From Paenibacillus rhizovicinus (lineage in GTDB: Bacteria > Bacillota > Bacilli > Paenibacillales > Paenibacillaceae), in assembly GCF_010365285.1 (NCBI RefSeq), contig NZ_CP048286.1, positions 5,754,001 to 5,818,000 on the forward strand: DNA of 64,000 bases, read 5' to 3'. Position 1 is the first letter of the stretch, and the number at the start of each line of letters is the position of its first letter. Under the pieces are notes generated by a model. That model had not been told where the DNA came from, did not search any database, and worked only from the letters and a program-made list of their open reading frames with translations. Both the position numbers and the translations under genes were made by a program. Shown here one piece after another: positions 43,601 to 52,718 of the stretch.

Positions 43601-44737
43601 ATGAAGGCGCCTCTTTACGAGCAGATATACAACCACCTATTTCAGAAGATTAAAGACGGCGAGCTTAAAAGCGGCGACCGGCTGCCTTCGGAAAATGAGT
43701 TGGCGGATCAGTTCAACGTAAGCAGGATTACGACCAAGAAAGCACTCGAGACGCTGGCCCAGCATCGGCTGGTCGAACGGATTAGAGGCAAGGGCTCTTA
43801 CGTTTCGGACGCCTTGCCGGACTTGGAAGAAGCCATATTGTATGAAAACCTGGCGGATACCGAAACGGAATCATCGCCGGAAGCAGTGAAGCTGGTCGGG
43901 CTCATACTTCCCGAATTTGCCGAATCGTACGGATCGCGGCTGATCCACGGCGTCGAAGAACAGTGCTCCAAGACGAATTGCCGGATGCTGATGAAGCTGA
44001 CCTATGACAGCCGCGAAGTCGAAGAATCCGCCATCCAGTCGTTTATCGATCTGGGCGTGGACGGCTTCATCATCTTCCCCGTGCATGGCGAACACTATAA
44101 TACGGCGCTGTTGCGGCTGGTGCTGGATAAGTTCCCGGTCGTTCTCGTCGATCGCTACTTGAAGGGCATCGCGGCCTGCTCGGTCTATACCGATAACCAG
44201 AAATCCGTATCCGATTTGACGATGCATCTGCTGGAGCGCGGGCACCGGGAGATCGGCTTCATTTCGGTGCCGTCGGACAACACCTCTTCCGTCGAGGAAC
44301 GGATCGACGGCTTCTCCGAGACGCTGATCCGGAACGGCATTCCCTTCAAGCCGCAGCATATGATGTCGAATCTGCACAGTTCGCTGCCAAGTCCATCCGA
44401 TAAGGCGAATATTCAGACGGATATCGAGACGGTCCGCCGGTTCGTCGAGCTGAATCCCGAGCTGACGGCTTTCGTCGCCGCCGAATACAACTTGGCGCTG
44501 GTGCTTCGGGAAGTGCTGATCGGCATGAATAAACGGATTCCGGAAGACGTGGAGATCGTTTGTTTCGATTCTCCGCCCGATCCGTTCGGCAAGCATGCCT
44601 TCACTCACATCCAGCAGGACGAGCACGGCATGGGCAGGATGGCGGTCGATATGCTGCACGGCCAGTGGGCCGGCGAGGATGTCGGGTTGAATCACGTCAT
44701 CGCGCATTCGTTTATTAAGGGGCTTTCGACAAAGTAA
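43601..44737 (+). CDS. GntR/LacI-type (AraR-like) regulator of the mannan locus
   Basis: This 378-residue chimera has an N-terminal GntR winged helix (residues about 2-70; LYEQIYNHLFQKIKDGELKSGDRLPSENELADQFNVSRITTKKALETL) joined to a C-terminal LacI/periplasmic-binding-like sugar sensor (about 95-375; VGLILPEFAESYG, DGFIIFPVHGE, VLVDRYLKGI, YTDNQKSVSDLTMHLLERGHREIGFIS, FVAAEYNLALVLREVLIG). This is the AraR architecture, which represses sugar operons until the sugar binds. It is divergent from GH125, with similar palindromes at both promoters, so mannose or a mannan fragment is the likely effector. ATG 43601 is the start because the GntR domain begins there; upstream AAGG is weak. Confidence 0.88.
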   Translation: MKAPLYEQIYNHLFQKIKDGELKSGDRLPSENELADQFNVSRITTKKALETLAQHRLVERIRGKGSYVSDALPDLEEAILYENLADTETESSPEAVKLVGLILPEFAESYGSRLIHGVEEQCSKTNCRMLMKLTYDSREVEESAIQSFIDLGVDGFIIFPVHGEHYNTALLRLVLDKFPVVLVDRYLKGIAACSVYTDNQKSVSDLTMHLLERGHREIGFISVPSDNTSSVEERIDGFSETLIRNGIPFKPQHMMSNLHSSLPSPSDKANIQTDIETVRRFVELNPELTAFVAAEYNLALVLREVLIGMNKRIPEDVEIVCFDSPPDPFGKHAFTHIQQDEHGMGRMAVDMLHGQWAGEDVGLNHVIAHSFIKGLSTK

Positions 44738-44764
44738 CAGCCGGATGAATATGAAATGCCAAAC

Positions 44765-44807
44765 AAAGGCCTAAGAGTAACCGAACTGGTTACTCTTAGG
44801 CCTTTTG
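44765..44807 (+). terminator. Intrinsic terminator after the AraR-like regulator
   Basis: A perfect 18-bp stem starting AAAGGCC and ending GGCCTTT, with a GAACT loop, is followed by TTTTG. It can also fold on the other strand. Confidence 0.9.
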
Positions 44808-44910
44808 TATTCGCTGTGGGGTTTGTTTCCGGGATTAATTTGACGACGAAATATGGATATTCATTGCTTTCGTCAAATAATCCAAGGCTCATTTCCAATA
44901 TAATGTTTTG

Positions 44911-44940
44911 TTTACAATACTAACTATCGTCTCTTATACT
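44911..44940 (+). promoter_or_regulatory. Promoter of the YDG/SLH surface protein gene
   Basis: TTTACA (44911-44916) and TATACT (44935-44940) are separated by 18 bases, 64 bases before the start codon. Confidence 0.6.
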
Positions 44941-45004
44941 ATTTTGCATAGGAAGAGTCGATTGTTGACGAAAAAAGGCGTCGAATGAAGAGAGGGGAAT
45001 TTTT

Positions 45005-48000
45005 TTGAGGTTGTCTATGAAACTATTCGTTGCTGCAGCTATCCTTCTTACCTTAGTTGGAGTTACGGCAGGGAGCAGGATAGGGCCGTTCGCGCCGGAT
45101 GCAGCGAATGCCGCCGCACCATTAACTCAGGTCACCATCAGCGGACTGAAAGTCGCCGACAAGAATTATGACGGAAACACGTCGGCCACGATCGACTGGA
45201 GCGGCGCAACATTAGGTGGAGTCACGCCTGGCGATTCGGTATCGATCAATCATGCCGGCGTTACGGCAGCCTTCGCGGACCTGAATGCCGGCGCGAACAA
45301 GCCGGCGACCATCTCCGGCCTGTCGTTAAGCGGAGCCGATGCGGGCAAGTATGCGCTGGATTCGTCGACCATGAACGTGACGGCAACGATCAATAAGACG
45401 GTGTTTACTGTAAACGGCCTCGTAGTCAACAACAAAACTTACGATGGCACTACCAGCGGTTCCATCGATTATAGCCACGCAGTAGTAAGTGCAAATGGAT
45501 ACTTTGATGCTGACATCGGTGTGTATGCAAACGGAATCGCTGCCTTCTCGGATAAAAACGCCGGCAATGGCAAGCAGGTCACAATAACCGGATTTACCGT
45601 TGGCGGGAGGACCGACGCGGCTAGCCTTCTCGTCGGAAACTACATCGTTAACCCGGTTACGTTAACGGCCGATATTACGCCGAAGGCGCTGACGATCGAC
45701 GGCATCACGGCCACTAACAAAACCTACGACGGCACGACGGCCGCCACGATTAACGTCGGCGCCGCGACCCTGACCGGAAAAGTCGGATCGGATGATCTAA
45801 GAGTGGACGTTTCGGCAAGCACGGCTGATTTCGCGGGCGTAGACGCCGGCAATGGGCAAATCGTCGTGATCAACGGTTTGGCCATTGGCGGGACGGATAA
45901 GAATAACTATGCGTTGACGAGCACCTCCGCGTACGCATTAGCCAATATAACGCCCAAGCCGCTTACCCTAACCGGCCTTGCGGGAATCGATAAAGTCTAT
46001 GACGGTACGACCGGCGCGCAAGTTAGCTATGGCGGAATACAGTTCACCGGAGTCATCATTTCGGACTTCTTAACTTTAAATTTTGCAAACCAAAACGTCG
46101 CCTTCTCGGATAAAAATGCCGGCAACGGCAAACTGATCACGGTCACCGGATTGGCTATTACAGGCCCCGATGCCGCTAACTATACCCTTAACCCCGTTAC
46201 GGCGACGGCGAATATTATGCCTAAGCAGCTCAGCGTCACGGGCATTACCGCCAATGACAAAACGTATGATGGCGACGCTGGCACAACGCTCGACTTTAGC
46301 GCCGCGAACCTGACGGGGAAAGTCGGAACGGACGATGTGTCGTTGGATACCGCGGCGGTTACGGGCGCTTTCGCGAATAAAGACGCCGGCAACGGCAAGT
46401 CCGTCGCGATTAGTGGACTGGCACTTAAAGGCGCGGCAAGCGGCAACTATACGTTGTCTTCCACGACAGCAGCAGCAACGGCCGATATTATGCCGAAGAC
46501 GATCAGCGTCACGGGCATTGCTGCCAACGATAAAATATACGATGGCGAAACAACCGCCATGCTCGACTTTAGCGCTGCGAGCTTGACGGGGAAAGTCGGA
46601 ACGGACGATGTGTCGTTGGATACCGCGGCCGTAACCGGGACGTTCTCGGACGAAGACGCTGCCGCCGGCAAGTCCGTTGCGATCAGCGGCTTGGCGCTGA
46701 AAGGCGCGGCGGGCGGCAATTATACGCTGTCTTCCACGACGGCTGCCGCAACGGCAGATATTACGCCGAAGCAGGTAAGCGTCACGGGCATTACAGCCGA
46801 TGACAAAACGTACGACGGCGACGCAAACGCAACGCTCGACTTTAGCGCTGCGAGCTTGACGGGGAAAGTCGGAACGGACGATGTGTCGTTGGATACCGCG
46901 TCCGTAACCGGGACTTTCTCGGATAGAAACTCTGACACCGGCAAGTCCGTCGCGATTAGCGGCCTGGCCCTTAGCGGAGCAGCAAGCGGCAATTATACGC
47001 TGGCATCCGCGACAGCAACCGCAACGGCCGATATTACGCCGAAGCCGCTTGCCGTTACGGGCATTACCGCCAGAAACAAAACGTACGATGGCAAGACAAC
47101 CGCCAAGATCGACGTCGGCACGGCGGCGCTGACCGGAATCGTCGGCACGGATGATGTGGGTTTGGACGCGTCAGCAGCCGCAGGCGAATTCGCAGACCGC
47201 AAAACAGGCAGAGGCAAGACAGTGACCGTCAGCGGCTTGGCCCTCACGGGAACCGATGCCGGCAATTATACGCTCGATCCGTACACGACGACGGCTAACA
47301 TTAACAGCGTCAGCGTGGATCCAGGCCCCGGCCAAGAGGTCGCGCCCGAGAATCACGATTTGTGGACCGAAACAACGAGTCAACTCGATGGCAATGCCGT
47401 TACGACGGCGACCGTGAATCAGACTGAACTGGAAGCGTTGCTTGCCGAAGGACAAGCACGGCATATTACGATCGATGTGCAAGCGGAATCCGATGACGTG
47501 CGCATTGTTTTGAATGGCCAAATGATTCAAATGCTAAATGATAATAACGCCACTCTGGAAATCAGAACAGGTCGCTCCACGTATACGCTGAACGCTCAGC
47601 AGCTCAACATCGACCAAGCGGTCAAACAATGGGGCCAAAGCATCTCGCTGCAAGACGTGATCGTTCAAATTGAACTCGCATCGCCATCTTCGGAGATGCT
47701 GAAAGTGGCAGAAGATGCAGCGGTCGCAGGCAAGTTCACCGTGCAGGTGCCGCCTGTCGAGTTTGCAATCCATGTCGACTATGAAGGTGCGAGCGTGCCG
47801 GTCTCCAGCTTCAGCGCTTATGTGAAGCGTACGATCGCACTCCCGGACGATGTCGATCCGGCTAAGATTACGACTGCAGTCGTCATCGAGACCAACGGAA
47901 CGGTTCATCATGTACCGACCAAGATCGTCCAAGTCGATGGCAAATTTTATGCGCAAATCAGCAGCCTGACCAATAGCACGTATGCCGTCATCTGGCACCC

Positions 48001-48568
48001 TGTCGCCTTCAGCGATATGACCGCGCACTGGGCCAAAGCCGCCGTTAATGATATGGGCTCGCGGATGATCATCGAGGGAACGGGAGACGGTCGTTTCAAT
48101 CCTGACGGTGAGATTACCCGTGCCGAATTCTTGGCGATTCTCGTTCGCGGACTTGGACTCAAGCCGACAGGCGGTTCGTCGACATTCACGGATGTCAAAG
48201 CGACGGACTGGTTCGCCAGTGCCGTGAATACGGCTGCAGCATACCAACTCGTTACTGGGGATAAGAACGGCGCATTCCTGCCGAATGACAAGATTACGCG
48301 CGAGCAGGCGATGACCATTCTCTCCAAAGCCATGAAGCTCACCGGGCTTCAAAACAAACTGTCCGATGCCGCAAGCGATACGGTGCTGCATTCTTATGCA
48401 GATGCGGCGGCAGTGTCCGCGTGGGCGAGAAGCGGCGTTGCCGACAGCGTACTGGCGGGCATTGTCACGGGCAAGAGCAACGGCAAGCTGGCGCCGAAAG
48501 ACCATATGACGAGAGCCGAGACGGCGACGGTCATTCAGCGGCTGCTGCAGCAATCCGATTTGATTTAA
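45005..48568 (+). CDS. Large cell-surface protein: YDG-type repeats plus SLH anchor
   Basis: This 1187-residue protein has a signal peptide (to about residue 37), then about eight tandem beta-sandwich repeats of roughly 90 residues carrying the YDG/MBG-type marker KTYDGTT and endings such as YTL...TADITPK (residues about 45-765), an unassigned linker (about 780-1000), and three C-terminal SLH domains (about 1000-1185; FSDMTAHWAKAAVND, FTDVKATDWFASAVN, RAETATVIQRLLQQ). The SLH domains attach it to the wall, so the repeats would project as a stalk. Repeats 5-8 are almost identical in DNA. The TTG start at 45005 has AGAGGGG 7 bases upstream; an ATG at 45017 is an alternative giving 1183 residues. 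No catalytic motif is seen; structural or adhesin-like role inferred. Confidence 0.87.
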   Translation: MRLSMKLFVAAAILLTLVGVTAGSRIGPFAPDAANAAAPLTQVTISGLKVADKNYDGNTSATIDWSGATLGGVTPGDSVSINHAGVTAAFADLNAGANKPATISGLSLSGADAGKYALDSSTMNVTATINKTVFTVNGLVVNNKTYDGTTSGSIDYSHAVVSANGYFDADIGVYANGIAAFSDKNAGNGKQVTITGFTVGGRTDAASLLVGNYIVNPVTLTADITPKALTIDGITATNKTYDGTTAATINVGAATLTGKVGSDDLRVDVSASTADFAGVDAGNGQIVVINGLAIGGTDKNNYALTSTSAYALANITPKPLTLTGLAGIDKVYDGTTGAQVSYGGIQFTGVIISDFLTLNFANQNVAFSDKNAGNGKLITVTGLAITGPDAANYTLNPVTATANIMPKQLSVTGITANDKTYDGDAGTTLDFSAANLTGKVGTDDVSLDTAAVTGAFANKDAGNGKSVAISGLALKGAASGNYTLSSTTAAATADIMPKTISVTGIAANDKIYDGETTAMLDFSAASLTGKVGTDDVSLDTAAVTGTFSDEDAAAGKSVAISGLALKGAAGGNYTLSSTTAAATADITPKQVSVTGITADDKTYDGDANATLDFSAASLTGKVGTDDVSLDTASVTGTFSDRNSDTGKSVAISGLALSGAASGNYTLASATATATADITPKPLAVTGITARNKTYDGKTTAKIDVGTAALTGIVGTDDVGLDASAAAGEFADRKTGRGKTVTVSGLALTGTDAGNYTLDPYTTTANINSVSVDPGPGQEVAPENHDLWTETTSQLDGNAVTTATVNQTELEALLAEGQARHITIDVQAESDDVRIVLNGQMIQMLNDNNATLEIRTGRSTYTLNAQQLNIDQAVKQWGQSISLQDVIVQIELASPSSEMLKVAEDAAVAGKFTVQVPPVEFAIHVDYEGASVPVSSFSAYVKRTIALPDDVDPAKITTAVVIETNGTVHHVPTKIVQVDGKFYAQISSLTNSTYAVIWHPVAFSDMTAHWAKAAVNDMGSRMIIEGTGDGRFNPDGEITRAEFLAILVRGLGLKPTGGSSTFTDVKATDWFASAVNTAAAYQLVTGDKNGAFLPNDKITREQAMTILSKAMKLTGLQNKLSDAASDTVLHSYADAAAVSAWARSGVADSVLAGIVTGKSNGKLAPKDHMTRAETATVIQRLLQQSDLI
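46174..47265 (+). repeat. Four 273-bp direct repeats within the YDG protein gene
   Basis: Units at 46174, 46447, 46720 and 46993 have an exact 273-bp (91-codon) period. Long blocks, such as the segment around GTCGGAACGGACGATG and the following GTCGTTGGATACCGCG, are identical in three units. Such identity favours unit gain or loss by recombination. Confidence 0.85.
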
Positions 48569-48581
48569 GTCAAGCTGTTCG

Positions 48582-48612
48582 TCCCTTCCCGATCGCCGGG
48601 GAGGGATTTTTT
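48582..48612 (+). terminator. Intrinsic terminator after the YDG/SLH gene
   Basis: TCCCTTCCC pairs with GGGGAGGGA around a short loop and six T follow. Confidence 0.9.
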
Positions 48613-48729
48613 CTTAACCTGTATGCTTCGTCGAAGGACTCGTTTATCATAAGAACTAGTGGCTGCTCTATTACGGTACGGCTGATTCCAAGATCGCCGT
48701 GGCGATTCGCAGCGAAAGGAGCCTATAGC

Positions 48730-49794
48730 ATGAACAAATTTACGGCGTCCGTAGTGGGCGGCGGGGCAGGCGGGCTATTAAGCATGAAAGCGCTTGCGGA
48801 ATCGGGACGATTCGAATTGAAAGCGGCTGCCGATTTGCGGCCGGAGATTTGCGAGAAACTGAAGGCGCAATTTCCGGGTATCCAAACGTTTACGGACCAC
48901 CATGAGATGTTCGCGCAATGTCCGACAGACGTCGTTTGCGTCAGTACGTTCCCCCCTTCGCATGAAGAGGTGACGATGGACGCGCTGAAGCTCCCTTTGA
49001 AAGGGATCCTCGTGGAGAAGCCGCTCGGCCATACCGTCGCTTCCGGCCGTGCGATCCTGGAGGCGATCAAGGGCCGCCGGCTGCCGATGGTCGTCCCGCA
49101 CGGCATGCTGGCGAAGATCACGCCGCTGGAAATTATCTCGCGCGTTCACCGCGGCGAGATTGGCGAGCTGAAGCTGCTGGAAATTCAAAATACCAAATGG
49201 GACATCATCAATGCCGGCATCCATTGGCTCAACTTCTTCGTTCAATTGACCGGCAACGAGCCGCTCGCGTATGTCTTGGCTCAGGCCGATACGAGTACGC
49301 GCACGTACCGCGACGGCATGCAGGTGGAGACGGCTGCGGTCACGTACGCGCAGACGGCGAGCGGCATTCGGGCGGTCATGATGACCGGAGACGACGTGCT
49401 GGTTAACCGCGAAGGCAAAGAAACGTTGTTCCGGATCGTCGGCACGCGCGGCGTCATCGAATTCTGGGGCTGGGAGAACGGCTATTGGCTGCAGAATGAA
49501 GCGCATCCCGGCGGCAGCCTGATCGTGCCGGAGGAATTCCCGGTTACCGGCCATCAGCGCCATTTGGAGAATATGGCGGATTTGATTGAAGAGGGAACGG
49601 CGGATTACCGTCTGGCGGACAGCTCGCTGGCAGCGCTGGAAATCGTTGAAGGTGCGTACCTCTCCGCGACTCACGGCGGCATCGTCAGGTTTCCCGTCGA
49701 TGCGTTCGAACCGCCTTCCGCGGGGGCGAAGGCTTGGATTCCGGGCATTCCGTATGCCGGCATCGGCGGCGGCCGAGACGGGAGGCAGCTATGA
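48730..49794 (+). CDS. Gfo/Idh/MocA-family oxidoreductase
   Basis: This 354-residue protein has an N-terminal Rossmann fold (SVVGGGAGGLLSMKAL, residues about 7-22), the family's EKP motif (VEKPLGH, about residue 98) and a C-terminal alpha/beta substrate domain with NAGIHWLNFF supplying the usual catalytic His region. Such enzymes oxidise or reduce sugars, inositols or their derivatives with NAD(P). ATG 48730 follows AAAGGAG by about 9 bases; the frame continues open upstream into the SLH gene but has no family sequence there. It overlaps the next gene (ATGA) which encodes a second member, so the two act together. Confidence 0.87.
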   Translation: MNKFTASVVGGGAGGLLSMKALAESGRFELKAAADLRPEICEKLKAQFPGIQTFTDHHEMFAQCPTDVVCVSTFPPSHEEVTMDALKLPLKGILVEKPLGHTVASGRAILEAIKGRRLPMVVPHGMLAKITPLEIISRVHRGEIGELKLLEIQNTKWDIINAGIHWLNFFVQLTGNEPLAYVLAQADTSTRTYRDGMQVETAAVTYAQTASGIRAVMMTGDDVLVNREGKETLFRIVGTRGVIEFWGWENGYWLQNEAHPGGSLIVPEEFPVTGHQRHLENMADLIEEGTADYRLADSSLAALEIVEGAYLSATHGGIVRFPVDAFEPPSAGAKAWIPGIPYAGIGGGRDGRQL

Positions 49795-50867
49795 GCGCGG
49801 TTCGTTTCGGTATCGTTGGCGGCGGCTGGCGTACCGAGTTCTTCATGCGTATCGCGGAGGCACTGCCCGGGCGCTTCCGGGTTGCGGGCGTCGTCATCCG
49901 GGACGCCGGGAAAGGGGAAGCGTTCGAACGCGAGTGGGGTGTCCCGACGTATCGCACGCTGGACGCGTTGCTAAGCGGAACCTCTCCTGCATTCGTCGTC
50001 GTCAGCGTGCCGCGTAAAGTCGCTCCGTCCATCATGCTGGAGCTCGCGGACCGCGGCGTTCCGACGCTGTGCGAGACGCCTCCGGCAGAGACGCTGGAGG
50101 AGCTCGTCTCGCTCTATCGGCAGGCCGCAGACCGCAAAGGACGCATTCAGGTGGCGGAGCAATACGCGTTCCAGCCGAATCATGCTGCCCGGCTGGAGAT
50201 TGTCCGTTCCGGCCGGTTAGGTCAAGTTACGCAGGCGCAAGTGTCCGCCGCTCACGACTATCACGGCATCAGCCTCATGCGCCGCTATCTCGGCATCGGC
50301 TTCGAGAATGCCACGATCCGCGCTTCCGCCTTCGCATCGCCGATCGTGGAAGGTCCGGGGCGTTCCGGTCCGCCGGCCGAGCAGCGAATCGTGACGTCCA
50401 ATCAGGTCATGGCCTCGTTCGATTTCGACGGCAAATACGGCTCGTACGATTTCACCGGCGATCAGTATTTCTCCTGGATTCGTTCTCCGAGGCTGCTCGT
50501 GCGGGGAGATAGCGGAGAAATCAACAATTTCGACGTGCGCTACTTGGTCGATCATCTGACGCCCGTTCATCTGCAGCTAACCCGCCAACAAGCGGGGCTG
50601 GACGGCAATCTCGAAGGCTATTACCTGAAGAGCCTGCATTGCGGAGAGCTGGTGGCTTATCGGAACGAATCCGCTCCGGCACGGCTGACCGACGATGAAA
50701 TCGCGGTGGCGACATGTCTGGCGAGGATGGGCGAATACGCGGCCGGCGGTTCGGACTTCTACGGCTTGGCGGAAGCATGCCAAGACCATTATTTGGCGCT
50801 GGCGATGCAGCGATCGCTGGAAACGGGCGAAGCGGTGACGACCGAGACGCAATGCTGGGCGGAGTAA
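49791..50867 (+). CDS. Gfo/Idh/MocA-family oxidoreductase (second of a coupled pair)
   Basis: This 358-residue protein has a Rossmann start FGIVGGGWRTEFFMRIAEAL, an acidic/Cys version of the EKP position (CETPPAET, where the usual Lys is replaced) and a C-terminal substrate domain with YHGISLMRRYLG. Loss of the conserved lysine of the EKP motif suggests altered or absent dehydrogenase chemistry. Its start overlaps the stop of the upstream family member by 4 bases and GGGAGGC precedes it. Substrate unknown. Confidence 0.85.
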   Translation: MSAVRFGIVGGGWRTEFFMRIAEALPGRFRVAGVVIRDAGKGEAFEREWGVPTYRTLDALLSGTSPAFVVVSVPRKVAPSIMLELADRGVPTLCETPPAETLEELVSLYRQAADRKGRIQVAEQYAFQPNHAARLEIVRSGRLGQVTQAQVSAAHDYHGISLMRRYLGIGFENATIRASAFASPIVEGPGRSGPPAEQRIVTSNQVMASFDFDGKYGSYDFTGDQYFSWIRSPRLLVRGDSGEINNFDVRYLVDHLTPVHLQLTRQQAGLDGNLEGYYLKSLHCGELVAYRNESAPARLTDDEIAVATCLARMGEYAAGGSDFYGLAEACQDHYLALAMQRSLETGEAVTTETQCWAE

Positions 50868-50939
50868 AGGAATCAAGCGGAGCGACGAAGCGGATAAGCG
50901 AACCTGCGCGGCAGGGTTTGCGAATTTTCAAAAATGCTG

Positions 50940-50968
50940 TTTACCTTGCCTGAATTATTTGATACTAT
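50940..50968 (+). promoter_or_regulatory. Promoter of the asd transcript
   Basis: TTTACC (50940-50945) and TACTAT (50963-50968) are separated by 17 bases, some 25 bases before the T-box leader. Confidence 0.6.
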
Positions 50969-50989
50969 AGTCGAAAGCATTCAAATGCA

Positions 50990-51285
50990 ATGAAGAGAAG
51001 AGTAAATAAATGCATGCTTTCACAGAGAGCTCCGTCCGCTGAAAAGGAGCAAAGCGTTCGTTATTGAAAAAAGTCTCTGAGCAGCGCATCGGAACCCTTC
51101 GGAAGGCGGATGGTGTGCCAGGAGCTCCTGTTATAGAGCTAGAGTATAAGCATTGCATCGCGATGCCGTACTTGAAGAGGCTGATCGGGCGACCGATCGG
51201 CGAATCTAGGGTGGTACCACGAGGATCCAATCTCGTCCCTGAGACTGACAATAGTCTTGGGGGTGGGATTTTTTTATTTTTTTCA
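50990..51285 (+). ncRNA. T-box leader of asd, specifier reads AAA (Lys)
   Basis: The canonical T-box AGGGTGGTACCACG lies at 51208-51221, followed by a terminator hairpin and seven T (51229-51285). Stem I folds as AGAGA (50994-50998) with TCTCT (51074-51078), a specifier loop, and an upper stem 51006-51020 with 51051-51064; GAGAGC and GCTG occur in the distal part. The left side of the loop contains AGTA (51001-51004). The right side is GAAAAAAG (51066-51073), the same 8-base length as GAATTACA in the tyrS leader of this window; aligning the two puts AAA at the specifier (51070-51072). Uncharged tRNA-Lys would stabilise the antiterminator and switch asd on. T-box identity is firm; the codon call is my fold. 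Confidence 0.85.
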
Positions 51286-51403
51286 AAGCGGAAATACAGT
51301 GCTCGGCTCGATATGAAACTCACCAATTCCAATGTTTTGAATAGTTATTTAGGGAAGAACGCGTTCCCATCCATTATGGCAGTCGAAAGGATTTGAATCA
51401 TTC

Positions 51404-52489
51404 ATGGCAGGTAAGCTGAAAGTCGGTATTGTCGGTGGAACGGGCATGGTAGGTCAACGTCTCGTCCAATTGTTGGAGCAGCATCCTTGGTTCCAAGTCA
51501 CGTCCATTGCAGCAAGCGCGGGATCGGCAGGCAAAACATACGAGGAAGCCGTGCAAAATAGATGGAAGCTGTCCGGATCCATTCCGGAAGGCGTGAAGAA
51601 CATCGTCGTGCAGGATGCTTCGAAAGTCGAGGAAGTCGCATCGCAGGTCGATTTTATCTTCTGCGCGGTCGATATGAAGAAGAACGAGATTCAAGCCTTG
51701 GAAGAGGCATACGCGAAGACGGGTACGCCCGTCGTGTCCAACAACTCGGCGCATCGCTGGACGCCGGACATCCCGATGGTCATCCCGGAGATCAACCCGG
51801 GCCATATCGAAGTGATTGCGGCACAGCGCAAACGTCTGGGCACTTCGACCGGTTTCATTGCCGTGAAGCCGAACTGCTCCATTCAGAGCTACGTGCCCGC
51901 GCTGCACGCCTTGCTCGATTTCAAACCGACTCAGGTCGTGGCGTCGACGTACCAAGCGATCTCCGGCGCCGGCAAAAACTTCACCGACTGGCCGGATATG
52001 CTGGATAACGTGATCCCGTACATCGGCGGCGAAGAAGAGAAGAGCGAGCAGGAGCCGCTTCGCATCTGGGGCAGCATCGTCAATAACGAGATCGTCAAAG
52101 CAAGCTCGCCGCTCATTACGACGCAATGCATCCGCGTTCCGGTTACGGACGGCCATCTGGCTACCGTATTCGCATCGTTCGAGAACAAACCGGCGAAAGA
52201 GGAAATTCTTGCGCGCTGGTTGAATTTCAAAGGTCGCCCGCAGGAGCTCGGCCTGCCAAGCGCGCCGAAACAGTTCATCACCTATTTCGAAGAAGAGAAC
52301 AGACCGCAGACGAAGCTGGATCGCGATCTCGAAGGCGGCATGGGCGTATCGGTCGGCAGATTGCGCGAAGACTCCATCTACGACTACAAGTTCGTGGGCC
52401 TGTCGCATAACACGCTGCGCGGCGCGGCGGGCGGCGCGGTTCTGATCGCCGAGCTGCTCAAAGCAGAAGGCTACATTCAAGCGAAATAA
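51404..52489 (+). CDS. asd: Aspartate-semialdehyde dehydrogenase
   Basis: This 361-residue enzyme reduces aspartyl-phosphate to aspartate semialdehyde with NADPH, the branch point to lysine, diaminopimelate, methionine and threonine. The NADP site is VGIVGGTGMVGQRL (residues 7-20), the catalytic Cys158 is in VKPNCSI and a conserved His follows in VTDGHLATVF. Blocks VSNNSAHRW and IPMVIPEINP mark the subgroup found in archaea, fungi and some bacteria, distinct from the common Bacillus Asd. AAAGGA lies about 12 bases before the ATG. It is monocistronic behind a T-box leader and before a terminator, so expression follows tRNA charging, apparently for lysine. Confidence 0.93.
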   Translation: MAGKLKVGIVGGTGMVGQRLVQLLEQHPWFQVTSIAASAGSAGKTYEEAVQNRWKLSGSIPEGVKNIVVQDASKVEEVASQVDFIFCAVDMKKNEIQALEEAYAKTGTPVVSNNSAHRWTPDIPMVIPEINPGHIEVIAAQRKRLGTSTGFIAVKPNCSIQSYVPALHALLDFKPTQVVASTYQAISGAGKNFTDWPDMLDNVIPYIGGEEEKSEQEPLRIWGSIVNNEIVKASSPLITTQCIRVPVTDGHLATVFASFENKPAKEEILARWLNFKGRPQELGLPSAPKQFITYFEEENRPQTKLDRDLEGGMGVSVGRLREDSIYDYKFVGLSHNTLRGAAGGAVLIAELLKAEGYIQAK

Positions 52490-52541
52490 CTGCTAGCGCG
52501 AGCAGGCGAACAAGCAAGGAACGGAACGAATTCGACGAGAG

Positions 52542-52576
52542 CAGCAAGCATCCGGTATAGGAGCTTGCTGTTTTTG
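52542..52576 (+). terminator. Intrinsic terminator after asd
   Basis: CAGCAAGC (52542-52549) pairs with GCTTGCTG (52563-52570) and TTTTT follows. Confidence 0.85.
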
Positions 52577-52718
52577 TTGTTGAGGCTTGCGCGGGAACGA
52601 GAACAAGGAAGCGGCATTCGGTGTGCCAAGGAGCGGGTTAAAGGGTATACTGTATATAACCTAACTATCTTAAACAAGCGCACGATCGCCATACAATACA
52701 TTGTCAAAAGGAGATCCA

